A stretch of DNA of 14,866 nt. Source: Isotricha intestinalis (lineage: Eukaryota; Ciliophora; Litostomatea; Vestibuliferida; Isotrichidae). The stretch covers positions 1-14,866 of the forward strand of contig JAJJLU010004320.1 of NCBI GenBank assembly GCA_023807065.1. The letters are read 5' to 3'. Shown here one piece after another: positions 1-10,503 of the stretch. The notes below the pieces were generated by a model, which saw only the letters and a list, made by a program, of their open reading frames with translations, did no database searches and was not told the origin of the DNA. The position numbers and the translations under genes are program-made. Position 1 is the first letter of the stretch. Every line of letters begins with the position of its first letter.

Positions 1-2087
1 AAATATCTTGTTAATTTCCCAGATTATATTTCTAAAATAGGTTTCATTTGGGGAGATGATAAATTCTCATCAGCATTCTTTAAACATTGTGCTCAAATTG
101 CAGAAATGAAAGGACTTTTACAAAGAATTCCTTCCTCTAAGTTACCAAAAGAATCTGAAAAAATGGTTAAAAATAATGTTTTAGGTCCAATTTGTTTTGT
201 AACTCCTGAATTAGGAAGAAGGAGTATTTTTGGTGGATTAGGTGTTATGGTTGATAAACTTAGTCAAGGATTACAAGAAATTGGACAAGATATAATTATG
301 ATAAGCCCTTATTATGATAGAAATAAAAAAAGACAAATTGATTATTTAAAAGATGATCCATTTAATATTCATTATATTAGAAATATTGAGTTCAACTTGC
401 TCAAAAATATACTTTGGTGTTCATTATGGCAAAGGAAATGGAGGTATAAATATTATTTCCTTCATAATAATAAAATCTTCACTAAACCATATCCTGATTA
501 TTGTTGTGAAGATACTTTAAGACAAATATGTCTTTTCTGTAAAGCATCACTTCAACTTTTATGTGATATGAAAATAATCCAGTAATATTTATGACAAATG
601 ATTGGTTTACTGATTTATGTGCAGCATATGGTAAAAATGGTTCATTTGGAGATGTATTTAAAGGAACAACGTTCTTCCATATTAGTCATAATCTTGCTCC
701 TACTTATGAAGGAAGGTTATATCCTTCACCATAACAAGGTCTCTTGATGGTATTCATTAAATTCAAAGAGATTGGTTAGTTGATCCTTGTTGGAAACAAT
801 AAGTAATAAATCTTTTAAGATGTGCTTTAATGATTAGTGATCAATGGGAAACTGTATCATTCTCATATAGAGACGAATTACTTAGTTCTTCACTATTAGA
901 ACCTCTTTTAAAATTAAAAAGTCTACCTTTCGCTTTCTGTAATGGAGTTTTCAAAGATAGAAGAGAAAAAGCCCTTAAGGAAAAAGCAGGTGGTGATAGA
1001 AATGCATGTAAAGAATTTATTCAGAATAAATACTTCGGATATCAAAATGTCAATTTCAATGTTCCAATATTTTCATTTGAAGGAAGATTAACTCAACAAA
1101 AAGGGGTTTTAATGATTCTAGAAGCTGCTGAAGAAGTAATAGTAAAAGCAAATGGAAAAATAAATATTCTCTTAGGAGGAATGGGTACCTTAAGCGATCC
1201 ATATATAGCAGCATGTGTAGGAAAAATAAATTATTTAACAGGTAAATATCCAAATAGTTTCTGGGCAGATCCAAATGAATTCTTCACAGATGGTCCTAAA
1301 ATAAACCTTGGTTCTGACTTCAGTCTCATGCCTTCACTTTTTGAACCAGGTGGTATTATCCAACAAGATTCTTTATCTTTGGAACACCTGTTATTGCTTT
1401 CTGTAGAGGAGGACTTCGTGATATAGTCTTTGAATATAATTGGGATAATAATACAGGAAATGGATATACTTTTGATTATTATAATGCAGGTGAATTAATA
1501 AACGCAATTAATAGAGCAATAAATCTTTTCTCACATAAAGATGCATATGAAAAATGTAGAAAAAATGCATATGAAAGTATAATAGATGTATCTCAAGTAA
1601 TACGTCCATGGTGTCGTGAATTTTATTGTTTGAAAGGGAAAATATTCTTTAACGTGAAAGAAGTAATGGATTCAAAAAATAATATAGATCAGGATTATCT
1701 GAAGCAGCAGAAGTATTAAAGGAAGCTAATGAAGGGTATATATTTAAAAAAGAAGAATTATATTCTAATAAAAATTTCAATGTATATACTATTGCTCCTC
1801 CTTCAGTCATTGTTGATGGAGAAATTAGAATTTATGCTTCATTTACTTATAATTTCAATGAAAAACATCCTCCTCAAAGTGTTCAAATTTGTAGTTCTTT
1901 TGATAAAAGGCAAGTTAGATATCCTTTAACTTTGGATTCTTTGAAAAATCGATGGGTTGTTACATTAATAGTTAAAAGAGGAAAATATTTTTATAAGTAT
2001 GTAGTTGATGGTAATTGGGTTATTAAGAATAAGGAACCTAGTTATAAGGAAAGTAATGGTATTGTTAATAATGTTATTAATCTTTGA
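1..2087 (+). CDS. Starch/glycogen synthase (GT5), 5'-partial, four frame breaks
   Basis: This gene transfers glucose from a nucleotide sugar (ADP- or UDP-glucose) to growing alpha-1,4-glucan, making storage polysaccharide. The reading frame is open from base 1, so the N-terminus lies outside the window. Visible motifs include the N-lobe glycine loop FGGLGVMVD (about 229-255), TNDWFT, HISHNL followed by YEGRLYPSP, DQWETVS, GRLTQQKGV (about 1084-1110), FWADPNEFFTDG, GSDF.LMPS.FEPGG, and GTPVIAF.RGGLRD (about 1381-1420). The arrangement is closest to the plant SSIII-like class of GT5. From about 1780 to the stop there is a beta-rich tail ending in a Y-KYVVDG-W motif, typical of CBM20/48/53-like starch-binding modules. 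The frame steps 1 to 3 near 579, 3 to 2 near 742, 2 to 1 near 1365 and 1 to 3 near 1692. Each step equals one missing base. In-frame TAA codons at 732, 758 and 800 read as Gln. The stop is TGA at 2085-2087. The family call is firm; the donor sugar is not known. Confidence 0.9.
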
Positions 2088-2739
2088 AAATTTTGGTTGG
2101 AAATGGTTTTTCAAGATAAAATAAATTATTTATTATTTAGATTGTTTGTTTTTTAAACAAAAAAATAAAAATATTTTTTTTAATTTTTTTTGTTTTTTTA
2201 AATTATAATTTTGTTGATAAATAAATTACCTTTTAAAATACGACAAAACAATCAAAATTAGTGACAAAAAATAATATAAATGTTGTGATATCTTATTTAT
2301 TAAAAAAATTAAATATAAAAGTAAAAAATAATTTAATAATATTTTAGTTAGCATTAATTTAAAAAAAATTAGAAGATACTTAATGAATAATAAAAAAAAA
2401 TTTAATTCCATTATGTATTTTTTCATTTAATGATGAAACCATTAAAATATGCTCTTCTAGTATCATTTATAATGAAGAATTACCTTAATCTTCAATTTAA
2501 TTGACTAAAATTTTAATAATAATTAGATAAACAAAATAATAAAAAATAAAAGTTAATTTTTTCTTAAGAAAAAGAACAAATAATAAACCAAAAAAAGGAT
2601 TGATCCATAATATTATTATTAAATAAGAGAATTATAAAATAGAGAAGATTATCTTTTATTAATATTTAAATTATTAAAATTGAATTAACATATATGTATA
2701 TTTACATAAAATTTAAAAATAAATTTTCTTTAATTTATT
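2088..2739. other. AT-rich spacer between convergent genes
   Basis: This stretch is dominated by A and T runs and holds no gene I can support. It probably contains the 3' ends of the synthase and of the minus-strand gene to its right. Open frames here translate to Phe/Leu/Ile-rich strings, as expected by chance when TGA is the only stop. A slightly less AT-rich patch at about 2430-2500 reads plausibly on the minus strand if TGA is Trp. It has no recognisable motif, so I do not call it. Confidence 0.6.
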
Positions 2740-3565
2740 TAAAATATATGACAACAAGACATCCTTTAACATGATTATTTGTTATTTCTGGAGGATTTAT
2801 AATTTAAATCACAAATAACTTTCTTTAATTTAACTTCATTTCTACTTCCTGTAATCATAAAGGAATAATTTCCTTTAATTTCACTAAAGAAATTTCCTTT
2901 AATGAAATTATTTCTTTTTTATCATTTAAATAAGTTTCAATATTAATTTTTTAATTTCCTTCGTCATAAATATTAATAATTTAATTAACATCATTACTAT
3001 TTTCTTGTATTAATTTCTTTGTTGAAATATTAATTGTTGTTTAATAAAAGGTCTAAATAATAATTCTTTATTAATATTTTCAAAAAAAAGTTCCTAAACT
3101 AATATGAATAGTGTGATTATATTCTTCTCTATTATATAAAATTATTGCATTTTCAATTGAAAAATTATTTTTAACTCTTAAAAAAAATCCAAAATGAATT
3201 TTCTCCTTTTAAATTAAAATTACAATTTATATAACTATTACATATTGTATAATTGATTTCATTTTCTCTTTTAAATATTAAATTTTTTATTTCTAAGTTA
3301 TATATTTTTTCATTTTCTAATTTTAACCATTTATTTCCTATTATAATATATTCTATTTTTGATTTTGACAAATTTGTATTAAAAGTGAAAAAAATCATAT
3401 GTTGCTATTATTAAAAAAATCAATTTGCTTTTTTTCTTTTGGTGTTTGTTCTTTTGAAATTTTTTTATTTTCATGCTGGACTTGTTTTTTAGATATTTTT
3501 TCTAATTCATTTATTAATTCTAAAAATAATATTTCTGAACATTCATTTTGATTTTTTATTGACAT
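2740..3565 (-). CDS. Unrecognised protein, hidden by TAA=Gln and frame breaks
   Basis: A minus-strand ATG at 3565-3563 opens a hydrophilic N-terminus (MSIKNQNECSEILFLELINE...) with a charged, Gln/Lys-rich stretch. After a frame step near 3405 comes a segment rich in Lys, Glu, Asn and aromatics (KWLKLENEKIYNLEIKNL). A second step near 3180 leads to a segment containing FSIENAIILYNREEYNH. Further steps lie near 3085, 3030 and 2890. The late segment reads FMITGSRNEVKLKKVICD (about 2790-2850). TAA falls in frame in natural-looking context in NDVN-Q-IINIYDEGN-Q-KIN. The alternating pattern of charged, aromatic and beta-branched residues suggests a beta-rich fold. I recognise no family. The 3' end is uncertain, because no TGA in the preferred frame clearly closes it near 2740. 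The start is supported by an immediate switch from non-coding to protein-like composition and by the divergent neighbour at 3627. Confidence 0.55.
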
Positions 3566-3626
3566 TTATTAAATTTGTTCAATTTTCTATTTATTATATT
3601 AATTGTTTAAATTAATATTTTTTGAA
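3566..3626. promoter_or_regulatory. Short divergent intergenic region (about 61 bases)
   Basis: This spacer separates two ATG codons pointing away from each other, at 3565 (-) and 3627 (+). It is almost purely A and T, and no discrete factor site can be read. If both starts are right, it must hold the 5' leaders and promoter elements of both genes. That would be very compact even for a ciliate. Confidence 0.35.
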
Positions 3627-5037
3627 ATGTTGGATAGTAAAATTGAAGAAAAAATTTGAGATTTTTTTTATTCATTGCAAAAGGTAAAAAAGAAATTAAA
3701 GAAAATTTTAAGTGAAAAATATGAAATTGATGTGGATGAAAAAGGATTTTTAACTAAAATAGATTTTGAATCTTATTTAAAGATTTTAAAGTAAATTTTT
3801 CAAAAAATGATAATATTAATAAAGAGCGGAAAAATAAAGTTAAGAAAAATAAAAATGATTGTAATGATTATTTCATTGAATCTGAAATCCTTTTAAAATA
3901 TTTTTATAAATTTTTAAAAAAGAAAAAATTTTTGGAAAAAATATATTTAAAATTGTCAATGAAGTTAACTCATCTCAAGATTTTTCAGTTGAATTATTAT
4001 TTAATATTTTAAGAGGCTATCTTTATATATCTATTGAGAGTTTATCTGCTTTTTTGATAGAAAATATATTAAATATAAAAAATCAGATATTGAAAATATT
4101 TTTAATAGAATTAATAGAGGAAACTCATGAAAAATTTCATTAAATAGATTTCAAAGATTTTTAATTTTTCTAATAAATCATATCCAAATAATTACCAAAT
4201 ATATAATACAAATACAAATTTTAATGATAAATCTAATGATAATTATTAAAATAAAACAACAATAATAAATGATAGATCAAATAATTATAATACATTAAAT
4301 AATGATTATATGTCTAATTATTATAGAAAAAAAATTATATTCCAAAAAGTAGAAATCCTCAATATTCTTATTCAAATTATGAGAATTTAATAAATAAATA
4401 TTTAAACACAGAATATCCTAAAAATTAATTAAAAATGTTTGATACTATTTATAAATATATTCTTCATTCTAATAATGTTAGAATACCAATTAAATTAAAT
4501 AATAAAATAAAAAATGGAACAAATATTCAATATAAAAATTATATTCAAGAAAAAATAAATAATAGTTTAAATAACAGAATATGTCAAACATTAGAAAATA
4601 ATCTTAATTGTATGATAAATAGTTATTTTGAAAAAAAAATAAAAAAAAGATCAAATAAAGAAAACAATTGTAATAACTTCCAAATGAAATTTTAAATTGA
4701 AATAAATAATTATAATTACTTTCCAAAGAAATTTCAATTAATTCAAATAATCAAAATATATTTAATGATACAACTTATAATAATACTCCAATTAAATTTT
4801 CTGAAAGTTTAATTATTAAACCTAGATTGAAAGAAGAAATTATAAATATGATATTTAATATTTTTTTATCTTTAATAAAAAAGAATTTTTATTTCAAAAG
4901 CATCTGGAATGATATCTTTATATAGTTCAGAATATAATTTTAAAAAATATCTACATTATAGTCTCCTATAAACCTTCTCCATCATTTTTTTATTTTATAA
5001 AAAAAATATAAAAAACAATAAAAAAGAAAAATTATGA
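3627..5037 (+). CDS. Unrecognised protein with degenerate EF-hand and Asn-rich region
   Basis: The ATG at 3627 starts MLDSKIEEKI, followed by an in-frame TGA (3657-3659). The frame then continues as the clearly protein-like DFFYSLQKVKKKLKKIL, so TGA is best read as Trp here. An EF-hand-like loop lies at 3729-3764 (D-V-D-E-K-G-F-L-T-K-I-D). Its helix-flanked layout and Gly at position 6 fit, but position 12 is Asp instead of Glu. A helical region follows at about 3950-4150 (ELLFNILRGYLYISIESLSAF) and ends in FHQIDFKDFQ, where both Q are TAA. From about 4170 to 4790 the protein is rich in Asn, Tyr, Ser and Lys and likely disordered, with TAA=Gln at 4429 and 4693. Several frame steps (near 3780, 3930, 4330, 4740 and 4890) interrupt it. 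The most likely stop is TGA at 5035-5037. I do not recognise the family; calcium binding is only suggested. Confidence 0.6.
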
Positions 5038-5191
5038 AAGATATTTCAAATTGTTGTTGTGATTTTCTATAAATTTTATACTTATTTTAATAGTGTATAG
5101 GGATTTTATATAATTATTATTTTTATTATATTATAAATTTAAAGTAAATAATTTCTTTTTCAAAGCAAAAAAAATAAAAAAAATCAAAAAA

Positions 5192-8100
5192 TTTTCTGAA
5201 GAGTTTTCAACTCACAGATGAAATATTTGTAATATCAAACAACCCTCAACTTCAAGTTATAAAAAGATGAAAAGACAGATTGTTACATAATGTATACAGG
5301 TTTACGTAAAAAAAACAGGATTACTTTTTTTGTAAAACATGTGACAAAGAGCCCAAATTTCCAATATGTAAACAATGTGCAGAGAAATGTCACAAAGGTC
5401 ACTTGATACCTGATTATGTTCAAGGTTCTGCTGACCATCCAGCAATATGTATGTATGAGTTTTAAATGTCACAACATGGGTAAAAAAAGAAAAAGAAGTT
5501 GAATCAGATCAAAATTCAATTAAATGTTGTTTGACTTATTATCCATTTTAGCTGAACAATATGAATATAATGTAGATGTTAATGGAAAAAAAGTTTTCAT
5601 CTTCTGTTATCATTTCTGTTGTCATAGTCTTCTTACTAATGAAGATGATGATAAAACTCTAGAAAGAGCTTTTAGACAATATCAATTTAGAAAAGTCTCT
5701 TGTTCAAAAGAAGAATTCAAATTAAGAGTTTCTGAAGGAGAAATTAATTGTGAATGTTTTTATTAATGATTTAAATATTCCTATTTATGATGAAGAAGAT
5801 TCTGATGATTATTTTTCTCATTTAACTCCTACTCATATTATTAATTTATTTTTTATTTCTAATGAATTGTTTAAAAGTATTTATACTGGATTTATTTCTG
5901 AATATAATGATTTAATGAATTTAGTTGGAGATTAATTCGATAAAGCTATTATTTCTACTACTTTTGGAATTGGTTATGCTAATTGCACTAATAATTCAAC
6001 TAATAGAAAGAATAGTAAGAGTAAGACCTGATATAACTGAATCAATACAAGTTTTTATTGAATTATTTAGAATAATTAAATTTTATGCAAGATATTTTTT
6101 AATGACAAAAGAAGAAATTTGTAAAATATGTAAAATAGTAGAAGAGTTTTTTGCTTATTTAGCTTTATTTAGATCTTCTGTTGAAAATGATGAAATATAT
6201 TTAAAAGAAGAAAGAGCTAAATTATTATAAATTATAATTAAATGCATTACTTATTTTACTATATATATTAATGATGAAAAATATAGTTCTTTCTTTAATT
6301 TAGATAATGCCTTTGAAGAATATGAAAATGAAAAAATATTCTTTCAATCTTTTCCAGAAGTTTCAAAATTAATAAATAAAATTATAATTCATATTGCAGA
6401 TTATTTAAGACAAGAATTTGAAGTAGTTTCAATTTTAATTCAAAAGAAAATGATGGTAAATTAGTTAAAAATTTATCAAATTTAAATTCTCAAAATTCAA
6501 ATGATGAAGATGATGAAATGACAAATGAAGAACATCAAATTTCTTCAATGAAAATAATATTTTAATATTCAAATAACTTTATATTTTGTTTTATCTGAAA
6601 AAGATATTTATTTACCATCAATGAGAAGAGCAATAAATACAAATTTAGTATCATTTCTAAAAATAATTCCTGAAAATAATGAAAAAAATTTTACATTTTT
6701 AAAAAAGATAAATGAAGATACAAATACTTTAGGAGGATTTTTTGCAGATTCTTTTAATGCTTCAAATATTAAAATTGATATTCTTGAAGAATTTTTAAAA
6801 AATATAATATATTTTTATATTACTTAAATTAGAGATTTGAATATGAGAATTAGCACTTTCAATTTCTGAAGAATATTTAGAAAAATTAAATAATGATAAT
6901 AGTGCTAAAAAGAAAATTCAAGAATGTATTGATAACAACTTATATGAAGTTTATAATAGTTTAATTCCTGATAAAATTATAGGATTTATTAATACTAGTA
7001 TAGAAAGAATAAGAGCTAAAATTAAAGATGAATTAAAAGTTCAAATAAATAATTTATGTGATATAATTTGTGCCGATGAAAATATTTATGAAAAAATAAA
7101 AGATAAAATAGAATTAATAAATAATGCAAATTTCATGGAAGAAATTAATTTAAATGAAATAGATGAAAATTATATTAATAATTTATGGGAAAAAGTATTT
7201 AAAGATAATGAAAAAATTTTAACATACTATAAAGAAAAGTCAGAAGCAGAATATAATAATTTACATAACATATTTATATCAAAAATATCTGAAATTTTCA
7301 AAAATCTACTTTCAAAAAAAATTAAATGGAGTGATTATTTAAAGAAAAATAAAGATCAATTGAGAGAATTTTTTCATAAAATATACGAAGAAGATTTCTT
7401 AAAATGTAAATATAAAGAAGATTTTAAATTATTTGTTCATCCTCCAGAAGCACTTTGTAAACAATTCACTCCCACAATTTTAGATAAACATTTTAATATT
7501 AGAGGAATGACAGAAGAAAAAAAAACAGATGTCAAAAATTTAATTTTTCAAATACTAAAAGAAGAATATAATAATCTTCATGGTGATAAACTTCCAAGTT
7601 GGAATTATTTATTTAAAAATTTATTTGAAAAAGTTCAAGGAATATTAAAGAAATATTTAGAAGAAATTTTTTTTGGAAAATATTTCAAAGACCAAATTGA
7701 TCCAAAATTAGGAACTAAAGAAGAATTATATAAATTAATTCCAAATGATATTATAGAGAATGAGGATTTAATTGTTGAAAGGAAAAATCAAATGACAGAA
7801 ATGATAAGAGATCAAGTTAATAATGCAAAAGAATTATTTAATTCAACAAGAAATCAATTGCCTCTTTTTTCTGAATTTATTGAATCAAAAAAAAATTTAT
7901 GTATTAATATTGTTAATCAAAAAATGAATGAAATTTTACCTAAATTTTATTATTTTGAAGATAAAATTCTTTTTAATCAAGATACTATAAAATCTTTAAT
8001 TATGAGTAACCCTGAAGTTTTTCAAAATATAGGAAATAAAATGAATGAAATAAATGCAATGATTAATACAATTGCTGGTCAAAAATCCCAAGAATATGAT

Positions 8101-9045
8101 TTAATTGTTGAAAGAAATAAACCAAAATGGAATGAAATAAAAGAAGAAAAAATAACTTTAATTTCTTCATTTTGTAATAAAATATTTGAAAATTTAACAG
8201 ATAGAAAAAAGTATAAAGATGAAATGGGAAATTTAAATCTACAAGAAATTAAAAAACAATTATTAAATATAAATGGACTTTATAATAAAGTAGAAGGAAA
8301 TAGAAAAAATGAATTAAATAAAATAATAGATATGAATCTGAAGGAATTGGAAAAAGATTATAATATTTTTAAAAATAATCTTCCATCATGGACAAATATT
8401 ATGGAACAAAAAATACAAACAGCATCTCTTATAATGGAAAGATTCGTAAATAATGTATTATTAAATTATGAATATAAAGAAGATGCTTTAAATAACAAAT
8501 TAACTTCTGCAAATTTATACGATCATGTAAATTTATTACCTAAATTTTATGATGGAATATCAGAACAAAAAATAATAGAATTGCAGAGAAAATTTAAAGA
8601 ACTATCAAATACATATGAAAAAACATATTTAACATTAGCAAATAAAAAAAAATCAAGAGATCAAGAAAATAAAAAAAGAAATGAGGAAACTCGAAATGCA
8701 GTTAATCAAGCAAGAAATGAATTTAAAAAAATACAAAAAGCTTTAGAGGAGAAATTAAAACAAGAAGAAATAAAAAGACAACAATTACAAGATGAGATTA
8801 ATAGAAGAAATCAACCACCACCACAACCACAACCAAATAATCAAATAACTGTAGGTTCTCGTTGGCTTTTTACAGGACATCCCCAAGTTAATTCTTATGG
8901 TAATGGAGGTCATGGAAGATATTTTAATAATCATAATGTTTATATTGTCGATATTATAGGTGATGGAAGAGCTTTTCCATATAGATTAGGTGATAATTGG
9001 TCTAATCAATTTGGTTGGGCTAATGCTGGTATGTTACATCATTGA
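5192..9045 (+). CDS. UBR-box zinc-finger protein with helical repeats and SH3-like C-terminus
   Basis: Near the N-terminus is a UBR-type zinc finger: DCY-IMYTG (about 5276), then C-K-T-C, PICKQCAEKCHKGH (5331-5403) and IC with a following C/H pair (about 5445-5475). In E3 ligases such as the UBR family this box binds N-degrons. No RING or HECT domain is visible here. The chain continues through helical segments (5524-5766, 5750-5935, 5925 to about 6440, 6480-6836) in changing frames. It is then uninterrupted from about 6845 to the TGA at 9043-9045. TAA at 5933 and 6228 reads as Gln in coding context. ATG 7135 is internal, because the frame is open upstream with the same composition. Order in the intact part: repeats of about 88 residues spaced by P-x-W motifs, a charged coiled coil (about 8620-8810), a PPPQPQP linker (about 8815-8840), and an SH3-like domain (about 8850-9042). 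The start near 5192 is approximate, since frame steps obscure it. A role in ubiquitin-linked recognition is inference. Confidence 0.7.
7321..8640 (+). repeat. Tandem protein repeats of about 87-91 residues
   Basis: Within the UBR-box protein, equivalent positions starting IKWSDYL (7321), PSWNYLF (7594), PLFSEFI (7861), PKWNEIK (8122) and PSWTNIM (8383) are spaced 273, 267, 261 and 261 bases apart. Each unit continues with a helix rich in Glu, Lys and Ile. Several units share a second block of the form DLIVER-N or LPKFY. The DNA itself is not repetitive, so the units have diverged and probably represent a repeated helical module. A degenerate earlier unit may lie upstream of 7321. Confidence 0.65.
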
Positions 9046-9135
9046 TTTTTTTTCTTTTTTTTGATTTTTACAAAAATTAGTTTTTGTTTTTTGATATTCT
9101 TATTTGTTTTTTAAATTATTAATCTTTTTATAAAT

Positions 9136-10503
9136 TCATATAAATTATTTAGTATAATTATTTTTAAAAGCAATTATATCACTCCAAGATGCTTTTACTA
9201 AATCTGGAAATAAATAATTAATGTTTTTAAATAATAAATTCAATGTTTCTAAATTAAATTTTTTAATGTATTTTATCCGTTTTTCTTTTTCAATTTGAGT
9301 ATTAAATAAATATTCAATATAATGTTTTTCCATTCTACTTTCAATTTCCGTGAAATCATCATAAATTAATTTCATTAAAAAAATAAAAGCTTGTTTAGCA
9401 ATATGTTTAAATTTAACATTTTCTTGATTATTTTCCATTCTATACCAAGAATAATATAATAATCCAAATCTAAAATTCAAATCACTTATTTTTTCATTAA
9501 GTATATCAAATTCAAAAAATAATTGATGTCCATTTTCTTCTTGTGAATAAGCTAATTCAGAAGGATTTAAATTATGTCTTCTTAAAAAATGTAAAACTCC
9601 ATCACTCATATAATTTTTTGTATAATCAAATTTTTTCATTATTCTATGTTTATCATAAGGATTATTCTTTATATAGAAACCATTTTTTGAAAATAATTCT
9701 TCATTATCATAACTATGGTTATAACCAAATAAAAATTGTTCGTTTTTTAAAAAATTTCTTTTGACTTTTACTAAAATTTTATCATTAAATTCTATAATAC
9801 TTGTTGAATTAGTATAATTTTTGTTAGGAATATTTAAATAATGAGGAAAAATATTACAAATATCTAAATAAGGTAAAATAAAACTATTATTATTCATGAA
9901 AAAAGAATGTTGTTCAACATAATAATATAAACTTCCAAATAATAAAATTTTAGTAGTATTTGATATGTAATTTTCGAAAATTAAATCTCCTACCAATTCT
10001 ATATTATAAATTTCGTCATAATCAAAATTTCTTGCAGTAATTAAATATTCATTAACTTCTTCATTATTAAACATAAATTGAGTTTTTTCATAATCTTTCA
10101 ATGGTAACATTTTAACTAAATCTTTAGTTTTTTTTTTAACATCTTTTAAAGCTTTTTCATCATAAAAATTATCTAAAATAAAAAATAAACAAGAAGTTAA
10201 GATAAATTGTTTTTGAATAATAATATCATCTTTTATAACATTATTAATATTATTAATTAATTCAGTTTTATTAGGATAATAACATGATTCACTTGATAAA
10301 ATCTCTTCTTTTTCAAAAGTAAATATAGTTTGGTTTATATTAAGATCTGTTTTTGCTATACACTTTGTTTGATTGTTGTTATCTTTTATTACATTTATTG
10401 TATTTGAATAAGTTGGTAAATTTTTTATTGAATCTAACTCATATTGTGTTAATATTTTGAGTTTTAAAGGAATTATGAAATAAATAAATATTAAAAATTT
10501 CAT
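9136..10503 (-). CDS. SET-domain-like protein with signal peptide (SETD3/LSMT class)
   Basis: An uninterrupted minus-strand gene starts at ATG 10503-10501. The first apparent stop (TAA at 9147-9145) should be read as Gln, giving two more codons and TGA at 9138-9136, for about 455 residues. Residues 1-18 are strongly hydrophobic after MK and look like a signal peptide. Several N-x-T/S sequons (about residues 44, 57, 78, 182, 229 and 232) agree with passage through the ER. A split SET fold is suggested by TIFTFEKEEIL (about 59-69), LPYLDICNIFPHY (about 210-222) in place of the usual P-x-x-D-x-x-N-H, and KNEQFLFGYNHSYDNEELFSKNGF-type spacing (about 253-276), matching the 'Y-G...N-x-E-L-x-x-x-G-F' end of the domain. 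The rest is helical, like the substrate-binding domain of SETD3/LSMT enzymes. The altered NH motif leaves methyltransferase activity uncertain. The gene is convergent with the UBR-box gene, with 90 T-rich bases between the two stops. Confidence 0.7.

Noticed and set aside
560..760. Euplotes-type +1 programmed frameshifting
   Set aside because: The breaks need a -1 shift (a base is missing), do not lie at AAA-TAA/TAG sites, and TAA is glutamine here rather than stop.
1056..1274. Minus-strand open frame of 72 codons opposite the synthase
   Set aside because: It lies antisense to clearly conserved GT5 sequence and reads as Leu/Phe-rich shadow.
742..1692. Short introns as the cause of frame changes in the synthase
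   Set aside because: At each break the conserved protein resumes with no residues missing and no room for even a very short intron with GT...AG ends.
1729..1929. Plus-strand open frame of 66 codons rich in Leu and Ile
   Set aside because: It is an out-of-frame reading of the starch-binding-type tail. The frame-3 translation contains the recognisable YKYVVDG segment.
2226..2426. Minus-strand hydrophobic open frame
   Set aside because: The translation is Phe/Leu/Ile strings produced by A/T runs, with no charged or conserved pattern.
2431..2501. Short plus-strand ORF beginning MMKPLKYALLVSF
   Set aside because: About 23 codons with no motif or context. The patch is only slightly less AT-rich than its surroundings.
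7135..7137. ATG 7135 as the start of a separate 636-residue protein
   Set aside because: The same frame is open and protein-like for roughly 290 bases upstream, and the helical pattern continues, so this ATG is internal.
9543..9764. Plus-strand open frame of 73 codons
   Set aside because: It is antisense to the intact SET-like gene and has no independent support.
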